From: Microbacterium aurugineum
GTDB lineage: Bacteria > Actinomycetota > Actinomycetes > Actinomycetales > Microbacteriaceae
Assembly: GCF_023101205.1 (NCBI RefSeq)
Contig: NZ_CP078078.1
Span: 1,798,001 to 1,862,000, forward strand
Reading direction: 5' to 3'
DNA: 64,000 bases
The notes under the pieces are model-generated. The model worked only from the letters and a program-made list of their open reading frames with translations, did no database searches and was not told the DNA's origin. The translations under genes and the position numbers were made by a program. This document shows, one piece after another, positions 7,707 through 17,779 of this stretch. The first letter of the stretch is position 1. Every line of letters starts with the position of its first letter.

Positions 7707-9416
7707 ATGATCGATTCCACACACTCGTCTGCGGAGCGCGCAGAGGTCAGCACCGTCCGTGAGTCCGGACGTACGAGCGTCCTCGTCATCGGTGGCGGGA
7801 TCAACGGAATCTCCACGTTCCGTGATCTGGCACTGCAGGGAGTGGACGTCGTCCTCGTCGAGCGCGGCGACTTCGCCTCCGGCGCGTCCTCCGCATCGAG
7901 CCACATGATCCACGGTGGGATCCGGTACCTCGAAAACGGTGAGTTCCGCCTCGTGCGCGAGTCCGTCGAAGAGCGCAACGGCCTGCTCAAGATCGCCCCG
8001 CACTACGTCAAGCCGCTGCAGACGACGATCCCGATCTACTCCACCTTCTCCGGCATCCTTTCCGCTCCCCTGCGGTTCCTCACGCACAAGAGCGGCAAGC
8101 CGCAGGAGCGCGGCGCCTTCCTCATCAAGGTCGGCCTCACGATCTATGACACGTTCTCGCGCGACGGCGGAATGGTCCCGCGGCACCGCTTCCTCGGTCG
8201 GAAGAAGTCGTTGGCCGAACTGCCTTCGCTCGACCCGCGGATCAAGTACACGGCGACGTACTACGACGCCTCCATGCATGACCCGGAGCGTCTCGCTCTC
8301 GACGTGCTCCAGGACGGACGCGCAGCTCACCCGGGCGCGCATGCGCTCAACTACGTCGAAGCGATCGCCCGCGACGGCGACAAGGTGATCCTCCGCGACC
8401 GCGAGAGCGGAACCGAGTTCTCCGTGCAAGCCGATGTCGTGGTGAACGCCTCGGGCCCCTGGACGGACGTGACGAACGATGCGCTCGGCGAGGACACGAA
8501 GTACATGGGCGGCACCAAGGGGTCGCACATCGTGCTCGACCACCCCGAGCTGCTCGAGGCCACGCAGGGCCGTGAGATCTTCTTCGAGCACTCCGACGGC
8601 CGTATCGTCCTGATCTACCCGCTCAAGGGGCGGGTCCTGGTCGGCACGACCGACATCGACGCCGACCCGCGCGAAGTGCCGGTGTGCACCGAGGAGGAGG
8701 TCGACTACTTCTTCGACCTGATCCACCACGTCTTCCCGACGATCCCGGTGGCGCGTGACCAGATCGTCTACAAGTTCTCGGGTATCCGCCCGCTGCCGCG
8801 TCATGAGGACACGGCACCGGGCTTCGTCTCCCGCGACTACCGCATCGAAGTCGACCAGAAGGGCGCGGTACCGCTCGTGAGCCTCGTCGGCGGCAAGTGG
8901 ACGACGTTCCGCGCGCTCGGCGAGTCGCTCTCCGATGTCGTGCTCGGCCTGCTCGGTCGTACCAGGACGGTCTCGACTGCCGGGCGCGCAATCGGCGGCG
9001 GCCGCGAGTTCCCGCGTACGGAGAAGGCGAAGCGCCTCTGGGTTCAGGAGAACCTCGCCGGCGCCGGCGCACGTGCCGACCGCCTGATCGCACGCTACGG
9101 CACCCGCGCCGCCCAGGTCTGGGAGTATGTCGAGCAGGGTACCGACGAGCCGCTCGCGAAGGGCGACCTCTCGACCCGCGAACTCGAATGGATGGTGCAC
9201 AACGAGATGGTGAGTCGCCTCGAAGACGTCGTGCTGCGGCGCACCAGCATCGCCTTCACCGGAAACGCGGACGCCGAGGTCCTCGATGAGATCGCCGATG
9301 CGCTCGCACCGATGCTCGGCTGGGATCGCTCGCGTCACGACGCCGAGCTCGACCAGACACGTCAGCTGCTCAACGAGCGGCACGGACTCGATATCCAGTC
9401 CCGCACCCGCGGCTGA
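7707..9416 (+). CDS. glpD: Aerobic glycerol-3-phosphate dehydrogenase (FAD)
   Basis: Oxidises glycerol-3-phosphate to dihydroxyacetone phosphate at the membrane and passes electrons to quinone. The Rossmann FAD motif VIGGGINGISTFRDLALQG is at about residues 27-45, followed by ERGDFASGASSASSHMIHGGIRYLE. The substrate region IYPLKGRVLVGTTDID and FSGIRPLPR are present, with the C-terminal DAO domain to 569 aa. ATG 7707 is chosen with AGAGGG upstream; the longer frame would overlap the operator and regulator. It is the first gene of glpD-glpF-glpK. Confidence 0.95.
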   Translation: MIDSTHSSAERAEVSTVRESGRTSVLVIGGGINGISTFRDLALQGVDVVLVERGDFASGASSASSHMIHGGIRYLENGEFRLVRESVEERNGLLKIAPHYVKPLQTTIPIYSTFSGILSAPLRFLTHKSGKPQERGAFLIKVGLTIYDTFSRDGGMVPRHRFLGRKKSLAELPSLDPRIKYTATYYDASMHDPERLALDVLQDGRAAHPGAHALNYVEAIARDGDKVILRDRESGTEFSVQADVVVNASGPWTDVTNDALGEDTKYMGGTKGSHIVLDHPELLEATQGREIFFEHSDGRIVLIYPLKGRVLVGTTDIDADPREVPVCTEEEVDYFFDLIHHVFPTIPVARDQIVYKFSGIRPLPRHEDTAPGFVSRDYRIEVDQKGAVPLVSLVGGKWTTFRALGESLSDVVLGLLGRTRTVSTAGRAIGGGREFPRTEKAKRLWVQENLAGAGARADRLIARYGTRAAQVWEYVEQGTDEPLAKGDLSTRELEWMVHNEMVSRLEDVVLRRTSIAFTGNADAEVLDEIADALAPMLGWDRSRHDAELDQTRQLLNERHGLDIQSRTRG

Positions 9417-9508
9417 CTGGACTTCGGACAGCCGCCCTCCTCGCGGCGCAACCCCCATAACGTGTCGGGGCAGAGGGGCCTCGACACACAAGAAAGGTCA
9501 AAGAAGAC

Positions 9509-10264
9509 ATGGCTGATGTGAATCTCGGTCTCTACTTCCTCTCGGAGTTGGTCGGCACAGCGATGCTCGTCCTCCTCGGATGTGGTGTCGTGGCCAACGT
9601 AGCCCTTGCGAAGAACAAGGGCTTCGGCGGCGGCTTCCTGATGGTCAACTGGGGATGGGGCCTCGCGGTCTTCGCCGGTGTGCTCGTCTCCGCGTACTCC
9701 GGTGCGATCATCAACCCGGCTGTCGGCATCGGACTCTTCGTCGCCGGCAAGATCTCGTTCGTGATGTTCCTCACCGCGACGGCCGCTGAGCTCCTCGGCG
9801 CGATCCTCGGTGCGATCGTCGTGTGGCTCGCATACAAGCAGCACTTCGACGAGGAGCCGGAGGCCGCCAACAAGCTCGGCGTCTTCTCGACCGGTCCCGC
9901 GATCCGCTCCTACGGGTGGAACCTCGTCACGGAGATCATCGGAACGTTCGTCCTCGTGTTCGTCATCTTCGCGTTCGCGGACTACGGCGACATCCAGGTC
10001 GGCACGCCCGGAGGCCTCGGACCGCTCACCGCGCTCCCGGTCGCACTGCTCGTGGTCGGTATCGGCGCATCGCTCGGTGGTCCGACCGGCTACGCCATCA
10101 ACCCCGCCCGTGACCTCGGCCCGCGTATCGCTCACGCGATCCTGCCGATCAAGGGCAAGGGCGCCAGCGACTGGTCCTACTCGTGGGTTCCCGTCGTCGG
10201 TCCGCTCATCGGTGGTGTGATCGCCGCACTCGCCGCGCCCGTGCTGCTCGGCCTCGCCGGCTGA
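9509..10264 (+). CDS. glpF: Glycerol uptake facilitator (MIP/aquaglyceroporin)
   Basis: Six-helix channel admitting glycerol by facilitated diffusion. Both half-helix NPA boxes are present: [12 protein letters not shown] near residue 72 and [12 protein letters not shown] near 197. The Arg/Asp after the second box (NPARD) is typical of glycerol-permeable members. The product is 251 aa. AAGAAAGG precedes the ATG. A 92-nt gap after glpD contains the hairpin-capable GTGTCG...CGACAC (9463-9488), which could damp readthrough or stabilise the upstream message. Confidence 0.94.
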   Translation: MADVNLGLYFLSELVGTAMLVLLGCGVVANVALAKNKGFGGGFLMVNWGWGLAVFAGVLVSAYSGAIINPAVGIGLFVAGKISFVMFLTATAAELLGAILGAIVVWLAYKQHFDEEPEAANKLGVFSTGPAIRSYGWNLVTEIIGTFVLVFVIFAFADYGDIQVGTPGGLGPLTALPVALLVVGIGASLGGPTGYAINPARDLGPRIAHAILPIKGKGASDWSYSWVPVVGPLIGGVIAALAAPVLLGLAG

Positions 10265-10304
10265 TCGACACCCCATCCGCACTGGAATTCAAAGGAGAGC
10301 ACAA

Positions 10305-11819
10305 GTGGCTGACTACATCATCGCCATCGACCAGGGAACCACGTCGAGCCGCGCGATCATCTTCGACAAGAAGGGCAGCATCGTCGCGACCGGACAGAAG
10401 GAGCACGAACAGATCCTTCCGAAGGCCGGCTGGGTCGAACACGACGCGGCGGAGATCTGGCGCAACGTGCAAGAGGTCATCGGCTTGGCCCTGGGCCGCG
10501 CCGACCTGACGCGCCACGACATCGCGGCCGTCGGTATCACCAACCAGCGCGAGACCGCCGTCGTGTGGGACAAGAACACCGGCAAGCCGATCTACAACGC
10601 GATCGTCTGGCAGGACACCCGCACGCAGGAGATCGTCGACCGCCTGGCGGCCGACGGCGGTGTCGAGCGGTTCAAGCCGGTCGTCGGTCTGCCCCTCGCG
10701 ACGTATTTCTCGGGGACCAAGATCGCGTGGATCCTGGAGAACGTCGAGGGGGCCCGCGAGAAGGCGGAAGCAGGCGACCTGCTCTTCGGCACCACCGACT
10801 GCTGGGTTCTCTGGAACCTCACGGGTGGCGCCGACGGAGGCGTGCACGCGACCGACGTCACCAACGCGTCCCGCACGATGTTCATGGACCTCGAAACCCT
10901 CGAGTGGCGCGATGACATCCTCGAAGCGTTCGGCGTGCCGCGCTCGATGATGCCGGAGATCCGTTCCTCGTCCGAGGTGTACGGCACTGCAGAGAGCTCC
11001 TCGCTCCTGCGGGAGACGCCGATCGCCGGCATCCTCGGCGACCAGCAGGCCGCGACGTTCGGGCAGGCCGCCTTCCAGACCGGCGAGAGCAAGAACACCT
11101 ACGGCACGGGCTGCTTCCTGATCTTCAACACGGGCGAAGAAGTCGTCCACTCGAAGAACGGGCTGCTCACCACCGTCGGCTACAAGCTCGGCGACGGACC
11201 GACCCACTACGCACTCGAAGGATCGATCGCCGTCACCGGGTCGCTCATCCAGTGGCTGCGCGACCAGCTCGGCATCATCTCCTCGGCCCCCGAGGTCGAG
11301 AAGCTGGCCGAGCAGGTCGAGGACAACGGCGGCGTCTACATCGTCCCCGCGTTCTCGGGACTGTTCGCCCCCTACTGGCGTCCGGATGCCCGGGGTGCGA
11401 TCGTCGGCCTCACCCGGTATGCGAACAAGAACCACATCGCGCGCGCCGCGCTGGAGGCCGTGGCCTTCCAGACCCGCGACGTGCTGGATGCGGTCAACGC
11501 CGATGCCGGTGTGGATCTGACGGAGCTCAAGGTCGACGGCGGCATGGTCGCCAACGACGCGCTCATGCAGTTCCAGGCGGACGTCCTCGGTGTCCCCGTC
11601 GTGCGCCCGGTCGTCGCCGAGACCACGGCGCTCGGTGCCGCCTACGCCGCCGGTCTCGCCGTCGGCTTCTGGAACGGTCTGGATGACCTCTCCGCGAACT
11701 GGCAGGAGGACAAGCGCTGGGAGCCGTCGATGGATGAAGCCGAGCGCGACCGCCAGCTCCGGTTGTGGCGCAAGGCCGTCACGAAGTCCATGGACTGGGT
11801 CGACGAAGACGTCAAGTAA
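10305..11819 (+). CDS. glpK: Glycerol kinase
   Basis: FGGY-family kinase producing sn-glycerol-3-phosphate from glycerol and ATP. The 504-aa sequence begins with the phosphate-binding loop [17 protein letters not shown]. It contains [56 protein letters not shown] and the C-terminal adenosine motif [20 protein letters not shown] 10305 follows AAAGGAG at standard spacing. It follows glpF by 40 nt and ends at a strong terminator, giving a complete uptake-phosphorylation-oxidation operon. Confidence 0.97.
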   Translation: MADYIIAIDQGTTSSRAIIFDKKGSIVATGQKEHEQILPKAGWVEHDAAEIWRNVQEVIGLALGRADLTRHDIAAVGITNQRETAVVWDKNTGKPIYNAIVWQDTRTQEIVDRLAADGGVERFKPVVGLPLATYFSGTKIAWILENVEGAREKAEAGDLLFGTTDCWVLWNLTGGADGGVHATDVTNASRTMFMDLETLEWRDDILEAFGVPRSMMPEIRSSSEVYGTAESSSLLRETPIAGILGDQQAATFGQAAFQTGESKNTYGTGCFLIFNTGEEVVHSKNGLLTTVGYKLGDGPTHYALEGSIAVTGSLIQWLRDQLGIISSAPEVEKLAEQVEDNGGVYIVPAFSGLFAPYWRPDARGAIVGLTRYANKNHIARAALEAVAFQTRDVLDAVNADAGVDLTELKVDGGMVANDALMQFQADVLGVPVVRPVVAETTALGAAYAAGLAVGFWNGLDDLSANWQEDKRWEPSMDEAERDRQLRLWRKAVTKSMDWVDEDVK

Positions 11820-11835
11820 CAGCATCGAGTGAAGC

Positions 11836-11870
11836 GAAGCGGGTCCGGAGTTCACCTCCGGACCCGCTTC
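11836..11870 (+). terminator. Strong hairpin terminator after glpK
   Basis: A perfect 15-bp stem (GAAGCGGGTCCGGAG / CTCCGGACCCGCTTC) with a 5-nt loop lies 16 nt after the glpK stop. The downstream sequence is TCGCGTCTTC. It also lies just beyond the 3' end of the convergent LysR gene, so it probably works in both directions. Confidence 0.85.
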
Positions 11871-11888
11871 TCGCGTCTTCCTGCATTC

Positions 11889-12797
11889 TCACGAGGAGGA
11901 CGAGGCTTCGGCCCCGTGCTCCCCCGGAACCGCAGCCAGCACCGCGAGGAAGGCCCTGGCCACCGTCCGGGGCGCAGCCTTGTCCCAGGCCACGTACTCG
12001 ACGCGCCGGGGACCGTCGAGCACGTCGATGGTCACGACATCGGCGCCCGATCGCGCCACCGTCTCCGGTGCGAGAAGCGTGACCGCCAGCCCCGCCTCGA
12101 CGAGGCCGAGGATGAGAGTGGCCGAGTCGGCTTCGAACGCGACATCCCTCGTCACTCCCGCGGACGTGAACGCGGCGTCGCTCTGCGCCCGGCCGGAGGT
12201 CGCAGCCGGGAAGTCCGCGAAGGTCTGATCGGCCAGGTCCTCGATCCGAATCGCTTCCGCGCCCGCAAGAGCGTGCCCGCGAGGGACCGCCGCCACGAGT
12301 CGGTCACGCGACAGGACACGTGATGCCACGCCGACCGGGTCCACGCCGTCGCGCAGGCCCAGGAGTGCCACATCGAGATCACCGCGACGAAGGCGGGTGA
12401 CGAGCGTGTCGCTGTTCCCCACCTGCAGTTCGACTCGTGCTTGTGGGTGTTGTCCACGAAAGGCCATGAGCACGGCGGGGAGATCGATGGCCGTCACGGT
12501 CGGGATGACACCGATCCGGAGAGTCCCCACCACCGCGCCGTCGACAGCGGCGGCATCCTCCCGTGCCTGTTCCGCCGCCCGGACCGCGGCACGCGCATGC
12601 CCGACGAACGCCTCGCCGGCCTCGCTCAATCGAACGCTCCGACTCGACCTGATGAACAGTCGCCGGCCGAGTTCCCGCTCGAGTGCAGCAATCTGGTGGC
12701 TGAGGGCCGACTGAGTCACGAAGCAGCGCTCAGCGGCCCTGGTGAAGCTCGAGGTGGCAGCCACCTCCACCACGTACCGGAGCTGTTGGAGTTCCAT
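11889..12797 (-). CDS. LysR-family transcriptional regulator
   Basis: A 302-aa LTTR. The winged helix-turn-helix occupies about residues 1-60 (MELQQLRYVVEVAATSSFTRAAERCFVTQSALSHQIAALERELGRRLF). A two-lobed effector domain starts near residue 90 (GTLRIGVIPTVTAIDLP) and ends in a Ser-rich tail. ATG 12797 matches the usual LTTR start; the upstream frame adds 13 atypical residues. It is divergent from an EamA exporter, the typical LysR-target pairing, so it probably regulates that gene. Confidence 0.92.
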   Translation of the reverse strand: MELQQLRYVVEVAATSSFTRAAERCFVTQSALSHQIAALERELGRRLFIRSSRSVRLSEAGEAFVGHARAAVRAAEQAREDAAAVDGAVVGTLRIGVIPTVTAIDLPAVLMAFRGQHPQARVELQVGNSDTLVTRLRRGDLDVALLGLRDGVDPVGVASRVLSRDRLVAAVPRGHALAGAEAIRIEDLADQTFADFPAATSGRAQSDAAFTSAGVTRDVAFEADSATLILGLVEAGLAVTLLAPETVARSGADVVTIDVLDGPRRVEYVAWDKAAPRTVARAFLAVLAAVPGEHGAEASSSS

Positions 12798-12875
12798 GTA
12801 TCCATGATCAACCCTCATGCAAGCTGTGACAACCATGCGTTGGACTCATCGACGCACGGCGCGCACGCTGGAGGT

Positions 12876-13790
12876 ATGAACCGCGTGATGCTCGTGCTCC
12901 TCACCGCCCTCGCACCGATCTCCTGGGGGACCACCTATCTCGTGACGACAGAACTCCTCCCGCCCGGGCACCCTCTGTTCGCCGCGCTCCTGCGTTCCCT
13001 CCCCGCCGGCCTTCTCGCCGTGGTCCTGAGCCGACGGGTTCCGCACGGTTCGTGGTGGTGGAAGTCGATGGCACTCGGCGCACTCAACATCGGCGCGTTC
13101 TTCCCTCTCCTGTTCCTCGCTGCCGAACGCCTCCCCGGCGGGGTGGCGGCAGCGGTTGCCGGTGCTCAACCGGTCATCGTGCTGGCTCTCGGTTCGCTCG
13201 TGCTGCAGGAGCGCATCCGACCGCTCACCGCGGCTGCCGCCGTGGTCGGAGCAGGTGGTGTCGCCCTGGTCGTCCTCGGCCCTGCGGCGGATCTCGATCT
13301 CTGGGGAGTCCTCGCCGCGCTGGGCGGTGTCACCGCGACCGGAATGGGGATGATCCTCACCAAGAGCTGGGGCAGGCCGAGCGGGGTCGGACCGGTGGCC
13401 TACGCCGGCTGGCAGCTCAGCGCCGGAGGTCTTCTGCTGCTGCCGGTCACTCTGCTCGTCGAAGGGGTGCCGTCGCGGATCGACGGTGAAGCCACGCTCG
13501 GGTATCTGTGGCTCGGCACGGTGGGCGGCATCGTCGCCTACTCGCTCTGGTTCCGCGGGGTCCAGCAACTGCCGGTGATCGTGCCGGGGCTCCTCGCGCT
13601 GCTCTCCCCGATCGTCGCGACCCTGCTCGGCGCGCTCGTCGCGGGCGAGTGGTTCACGCCACTCCAGGCCATCGGGTTCGTGCTGACGCTCGGCGCGTTG
13701 GTGCTGGGCCAGATCGTTGCGCGTCCGGCAGCAGGACCGGGACGTCCCGCCGCCTCGGCGGTCGCGCCCGTGCTCACCGCACCGCGCTGA
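12876..13790 (+). CDS. EamA/DMT-superfamily transporter
   Basis: Ten-helix drug/metabolite transporter of two EamA repeats: about residues 5-125 with the motif WGTTYLVTTELLPP, and residues 140-290 ending LLALLSPIVATLLGALVAGEWFTPLQAIGFVLTLGALVLGQ. Likely an inner-membrane exporter for an amino acid or small metabolite; the substrate is unknown. The start is uncertain: ATG 12876 touches the ribosome-binding site GGAGGT, whereas GTG 12885 (nine nt away) fits translation better. It is divergent from the LysR gene; the 78-nt gap carries two CATGC half-sites (CATGCAAG and CATGCGTTG). Confidence 0.88.
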   Translation: MNRVMLVLLTALAPISWGTTYLVTTELLPPGHPLFAALLRSLPAGLLAVVLSRRVPHGSWWWKSMALGALNIGAFFPLLFLAAERLPGGVAAAVAGAQPVIVLALGSLVLQERIRPLTAAAAVVGAGGVALVVLGPAADLDLWGVLAALGGVTATGMGMILTKSWGRPSGVGPVAYAGWQLSAGGLLLLPVTLLVEGVPSRIDGEATLGYLWLGTVGGIVAYSLWFRGVQQLPVIVPGLLALLSPIVATLLGALVAGEWFTPLQAIGFVLTLGALVLGQIVARPAAGPGRPAASAVAPVLTAPR

Positions 13791-13796
13791 CCAGGC

Positions 13797-15359
13797 TCAG
13801 CCCTTGCCGAAGAGCTTCTGGATCTCCGCGAGATCGGCCTCGCTGGGAGCCTGGGGGGCATTACCCAGCCCGAAGCCCGACCCCGTGGGTGCGGCCGAGG
13901 AGGTGATGCCCGCGTTCTCCGCAGCGCGCTTGGCCGGGTTACCCGAACGAGAACCGCCGGAAGACTTGCCCTTCTTGCCCTTCCCCCGCTTCGAGGAAGC
14001 ACCGGGACGTCCCATGCCGGGCACCGCACCCATACCGGGGATGTTGGGCGTGCCCCCTCGGGCCACCGTCTTCATCATCTTCGCGGCCTGCTCGAACCGC
14101 TGCACGAGCTGGTTCACGTCGGTGACCGTCATGCCGGCACCACGGGCGATGCGCAGACGGCGCGAGCCGTTGAGCACCTTCGGGTTTCGCCGCTCCCCCG
14201 GCGTCATCGAACGGATGATGGCTTCGGTGCGATCGATCTCACGCTCGTCGAAGTCCTCGAGCTGCTGCTTCATCTGCCCCATGCCCGGAAGCATCCCGAG
14301 CATCTTCTTCATCGAACCCATCTTCTTCATCTGCTGAAGCTGGTCGAGGAAGTCCTCGAGGGTGAAGGCCTCGGTCGCAAGCTTCTCGGCCATCTTCATG
14401 GCCTCTTCCTCGTCGAAGGCCTGCTGGGCCTGCTCGATGAGGGTCAGGATGTCGCCGAGGTCGAGGATCCGGCTCGCCATACGGTCGGGGTGGAACGGCT
14501 CGAGGTCTTCGAGGCGCTCGCCCGTCGACGCGAAGATGATCGGACGGCCGGTCACGGAGGCCACGGAGAGAGCCGCGCCACCACGTGCGTCACCGTCGAG
14601 CTTCGACAGCACGACACCGGTGAAGTCGACACCCTCCTGGAACGCCTTGGCCGTGTTGACGGCATCCTGACCGATCATCGCGTCGATGACGAACAGGACC
14701 TCGTCGGGCGTGACCGCCTTGCGGATGTCGGCGGCCTGCTTCATGAGCTCGGCGTCGACGCCGAGACGGCCGGCCGTGTCGATGATCACGACGTCGTGCT
14801 GCTGCCGTCGCGCGTAGTCGACACCGTCGCGCGAGACCTTCACCGGATCCCCGACGCCGTTGCCGGGCTCCGGCGCGTAGATGGTGGCGCCGGCCTGCTC
14901 CGCCACGACCTGGAGCTGGTTGACGGCGTTCGGGCGCTGAAGGTCGGCGGCGACCAGGAGGGGCGTGTGCCCTTCGCCCTCGAGCTGCTTCGCGAGCTTG
15001 CCCGCGAACGTCGTCTTACCCGAACCCTGCAGACCCGCGAGCATGATCACGGTCGGAGCGGTCTTCGCGAACTGCAGCCGACGCTGCTCGCCACCGAGGA
15101 TCTGGACGAGCTCCTCGTTGACGATCTGCACGACCTGCTGCGCGGGGTTCAGCGCCTTGTTGACTTCGTCGCCGAGCGCGCGCTCACGCACTCTGGCGGT
15201 GAAGTCCTTGACGACGACGAGCGCGACGTCGGCGTCGAGCAGCGCGCGACGGATCTCCCGTACGGTGCCGTCGACGTCGGCCGCGGTGAGCTTTCCCTTC
15301 GTGCGAAGGTTGCGGAAGGTCTCGGTGAGCCGATCGGAGAGCGTGCCAAAGGTAGCCAT
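13797..15359 (-). CDS. ffh: Signal recognition particle protein Ffh (SRP54)
   Basis: GTPase that, with 4.5S RNA, recognises signal sequences and docks at FtsY. The N domain is at residues 1-90, and the G1 motif GLQGSGKTT at 109-117. DTAGRLGVDAELM and LSKLDGDARGG follow. The methionine-rich M domain (MKKMGSMKKMLGMLPGMGQMKQQ) carries the RNA-binding SRRLRIARGAGM. The Gly/Lys/Ser-rich tail and FGLGNAPQAPSEADLAEIQKLFGKG give 520 aa. It converges on the EamA gene with a 6-nt gap. ftsY is encoded 3.8 kb away. Confidence 0.98.
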   Translation of the reverse strand: MATFGTLSDRLTETFRNLRTKGKLTAADVDGTVREIRRALLDADVALVVVKDFTARVRERALGDEVNKALNPAQQVVQIVNEELVQILGGEQRRLQFAKTAPTVIMLAGLQGSGKTTFAGKLAKQLEGEGHTPLLVAADLQRPNAVNQLQVVAEQAGATIYAPEPGNGVGDPVKVSRDGVDYARRQQHDVVIIDTAGRLGVDAELMKQAADIRKAVTPDEVLFVIDAMIGQDAVNTAKAFQEGVDFTGVVLSKLDGDARGGAALSVASVTGRPIIFASTGERLEDLEPFHPDRMASRILDLGDILTLIEQAQQAFDEEEAMKMAEKLATEAFTLEDFLDQLQQMKKMGSMKKMLGMLPGMGQMKQQLEDFDEREIDRTEAIIRSMTPGERRNPKVLNGSRRLRIARGAGMTVTDVNQLVQRFEQAAKMMKTVARGGTPNIPGMGAVPGMGRPGASSKRGKGKKGKSSGGSRSGNPAKRAAENAGITSSAAPTGSGFGLGNAPQAPSEADLAEIQKLFGKG

Positions 15360-15430
15360 GGTGCTGTCGATTCTACGCGAGCGGAGCCTCCGCGCTCAGC
15401 GCGGCACGGAGCTCGGTCGCCTCGCGGGGG

Positions 15431-16018
15431 TCAGTCCGACCAGGGAAGGTCGTGGATCGTCCCCATCGCATCGGCGAGCAGGGCTTCCGGAGTACCCCGG
15501 CCGGCCCCCTGCTCGGCCCAGACCCGCAGCGACGAGAAGACGGCCGCGGCGTGCGCCGCGCCGAGGATGTCGGCACGCACCGCATCGACCCCGGAACCGC
15601 GAGCCGCGCGCGACACCCCTGCAGAAAGCTTCGCCAGACGCAGACCGGTGTCGCGAACGAGTTCGTCCTCGAGCCCCATGGCTGCCGCGTTACGGAGCGC
15701 GAGAGCCAATGCATCGGGCGCGAAGTCTCGGACGACGAGCAGAAGGATGCCACGGACGGCTCCCCCCGTCGCGCGCGTCCCGAGCTCTTCGAGGGACTCG
15801 AGCGCGTCCTCGATCCGCTCGTCGACGCCGGACCACAACACGTCGCTCTTCGAAGTGAAGTAGTTGAAGAAGCTCGATCGGCTCACGCCTGCGCGCTGAG
15901 TGATGTCGGCCACCGATGTGCCGTCGTACCCGCGTTCGAGGAAGAGCTCGCATGCGGCCTCCGCGAGAGTCTCGCGGGACGACGCCTTGGGGCGCCCTGC
16001 ACGGCCGGTGGAACTCAT
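15431..16018 (-). CDS. TetR-family transcriptional regulator
   Basis: A 195-aa regulator. The helix-turn-helix at about residues 30-60 reads GTSVADITQRAGVSRSSFFNYFTSKSDVL, with the F-N-Y-F variant common in actinobacterial TetRs. The ligand-binding domain is not diagnostic. It is divergent from lipB-lipA with a 96-nt gap that includes an imperfect inverted repeat (16076-16092). It may repress itself and perhaps the lipoate genes (inference from position only). A GAGCGGAG...CTCCGC hairpin follows before ffh. Confidence 0.9.
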   Translation of the reverse strand: MSSTGRAGRPKASSRETLAEAACELFLERGYDGTSVADITQRAGVSRSSFFNYFTSKSDVLWSGVDERIEDALESLEELGTRATGGAVRGILLLVVRDFAPDALALALRNAAAMGLEDELVRDTGLRLAKLSAGVSRAARGSGVDAVRADILGAAHAAAVFSSLRVWAEQGAGRGTPEALLADAMGTIHDLPWSD

Positions 16019-16075
16019 GCCCTCACGCTACCGCGCGCGACCGGTATGCATCCGATGTGCCTCGTCGGGAGTATT

Positions 16076-16092
16076 GTTAGACCCAATCCAAC
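16076..16092. promoter_or_regulatory. Inverted-repeat operator candidate, TetR gene / lipB
   Basis: GTTAGA-CCCAA-TCCAAC has half-sites matching at five of six positions about a 5-bp spacer. It lies in the short region between the divergent TetR gene and lipB, 22 nt before lipB, where a repressor site would be expected. Confidence 0.4.
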
Positions 16093-16114
16093 TAGTCGAT
16101 GATGGGAGACGTTC

Positions 16115-16753
16115 ATGCTGGACATCCTCACTCCGGGACTGGCTCCGGACCTCGTACCGTACGCCGAAGGGTGGGAGCTGCAGCGCCGCGTTCACGCCGA
16201 GGTCGTGGACGGGAGTCGACCGGACACACTGATCCTGCTCGAGCACGAGGCGGTCTACACCGCCGGCAAGCGCACCGAGCCGCGCGAACGCCCTCAGGAC
16301 GGCACACCCGTCATCGACGTCGACCGCGGGGGAAAGATCACCTGGCACGGACCCGGCCAACTCGTCGGGTATCCCATCGTCCGGCTCCCCGAACCGATGG
16401 ACGTCGTCGCTCACGTGCGGCGGCTGGAACGCATCCTGATCGATGTGCTCCGCCCTCTGGGAGTGGAGGGGTACCAGGTCGACGGACGGAGCGGCGTCTG
16501 GGTTCGCCGCCCGCTCTCGGAGGACAAGGTCGCGGCCATCGGCGTGCGAGTGCAGCAGGGCGTCACGATGCACGGCTTCGCGATCAACTGCGACAACAGC
16601 CTGGTGGGATTCCGCGGGATCATCCCGTGCGGCATCACCGATGCCGGAGTCACCACCGTGAGCGAGATCGTCGGAGCCGACGTCTCCCCCGCCGACGTCA
16701 TCGATCACGTCACGACCGCCTTCCTCACCGAGTACGCAGGAGTTCCCGCATGA
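16115..16753 (+). CDS. lipB: Octanoyl-[acyl-carrier-protein]:protein N-octanoyltransferase
   Basis: Transfers octanoate from ACP to the lipoyl domains of 2-oxoacid dehydrogenases and GcvH, the first step of endogenous lipoylation. The signature [21 protein letters not shown] is at about residues 71-91. The catalytic Cys172 lies in [10 protein letters not shown] and the catalytic Lys138 in [12 protein letters not shown]. Length is 212 aa. GGGAG precedes the ATG. Its TGA overlaps the lipA ATG (ATGA), indicating translational coupling. Confidence 0.97.
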   Translation: MLDILTPGLAPDLVPYAEGWELQRRVHAEVVDGSRPDTLILLEHEAVYTAGKRTEPRERPQDGTPVIDVDRGGKITWHGPGQLVGYPIVRLPEPMDVVAHVRRLERILIDVLRPLGVEGYQVDGRSGVWVRRPLSEDKVAAIGVRVQQGVTMHGFAINCDNSLVGFRGIIPCGITDAGVTTVSEIVGADVSPADVIDHVTTAFLTEYAGVPA

Positions 16754-17739
16754 CCGCCGCCCCCGAAGGACGCAAGCTCCTCCGATTGGAGGTCCGCAAC
16801 GCCGAGACCCCCATCGAGCGCAAGCCCGAGTGGATCAAGACCAAAGCGAAGATGGGCCCGGAATACACGGCGCTGCACTCTCTTGTGAAGAGCGAGGACC
16901 TGCACACGGTGTGTCAGGAAGCCGGCTGCCCGAACATCTACGAGTGCTGGGAGGACCGGGAGGCGACGTTCCTCATCGGGGGCTCGCAGTGCACCCGCCG
17001 CTGCGACTTCTGCCAGATCGACACCGGCAAGCCCGACGCCTACGACACCGACGAGCCCCGCCGCGTCGCCGAGAGCGTCGTGCGCATGAACCTCCGCTAC
17101 GCCACGGTGACGAGCGTCGCGCGGGACGACCTCCCCGACACGGGCGCCTGGCTCAACGCCGAGACCGTCCGGAAGATCCACGAGCTCAATCCGAACACCG
17201 GCGTCGAACTGCTCGCGAACGAGCACAACGCCGATCCGGCCTTCCTCGGGCAGATCTTCGATGCCCGCCCTGAGGTGTTCGCGCACAATGTCGAGACCGT
17301 GCCCCGCATCTTCAAGCGCATCCGTCCGGCGTTCCGCTACGAGCGCTCACTCGATGTGCTCACGCAGGCCCGCGACGCCGGTCTGATCACGAAGTCGAAC
17401 CTGATCCTGGGGATGGGCGAGGAACCGGAGGAGGTCGTCCAGGCGTTGCACGACCTCCATGACGCCGGCTGCGACATCATCACGATCACGCAGTACCTGC
17501 GTCCGTCACCGCGCCATCACCCCGTCGCGCGCTGGGTGAAGCCGGCCGAGTTCGTGGAGTTCAAGGAAGAGGCCGAGCGCATCGGCTTCCTCGGCGTCCT
17601 CGCCGGCCCCCTCGTGCGCTCGTCTTACCGCGCGGGTCGCCTGTGGGCACAGTCGATGGTGTCGAAGGGACGGGAGATCCCCAAGCACCTCGCGCACATC
17701 GCAGACAGCGCGGACCTCGGTTTCGCACAGGCCGTCTGA
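16750..17739 (+). CDS. lipA: Lipoyl synthase (radical SAM)
   Basis: Inserts two sulfurs into octanoyl-lysine, consuming an auxiliary [4Fe-4S] cluster. The auxiliary cluster cysteines are C55, C60 and C66 ([15 protein letters not shown]). The radical-SAM cluster cysteines are C81, C85 and C88 ([11 protein letters not shown]). The C-terminal serine motif is present in RSSYRAG. Length is 329 aa. It overlaps lipB by 4 nt. A bidirectional hairpin follows. Confidence 0.98.
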   Translation: MTAAPEGRKLLRLEVRNAETPIERKPEWIKTKAKMGPEYTALHSLVKSEDLHTVCQEAGCPNIYECWEDREATFLIGGSQCTRRCDFCQIDTGKPDAYDTDEPRRVAESVVRMNLRYATVTSVARDDLPDTGAWLNAETVRKIHELNPNTGVELLANEHNADPAFLGQIFDARPEVFAHNVETVPRIFKRIRPAFRYERSLDVLTQARDAGLITKSNLILGMGEEPEEVVQALHDLHDAGCDIITITQYLRPSPRHHPVARWVKPAEFVEFKEEAERIGFLGVLAGPLVRSSYRAGRLWAQSMVSKGREIPKHLAHIADSADLGFAQAV

Positions 17740-17753
17740 CCACGCCCGGTCAC

Positions 17754-17779
17754 AGGCGCCTCCCGCGGCGGTGGCGCCT
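17754..17779. terminator. Bidirectional hairpin between lipA and DUF2004-like gene
   Basis: AGGCGCC (17754-17760) and GGCGCCT (17773-17779) form a perfect 7-bp stem around a GC-rich loop, 14 nt past the lipA stop and touching the stop of the convergent gene. No U-tract follows on either strand. Confidence 0.5.

Noticed and set aside
7614..9491. A 625-aa open frame on the minus strand opposite glpD
   Set aside because: It mirrors the codon periodicity of glpD; its low-complexity Arg/Glu/Asp/Val composition has no domain, and glpD itself is unmistakable.
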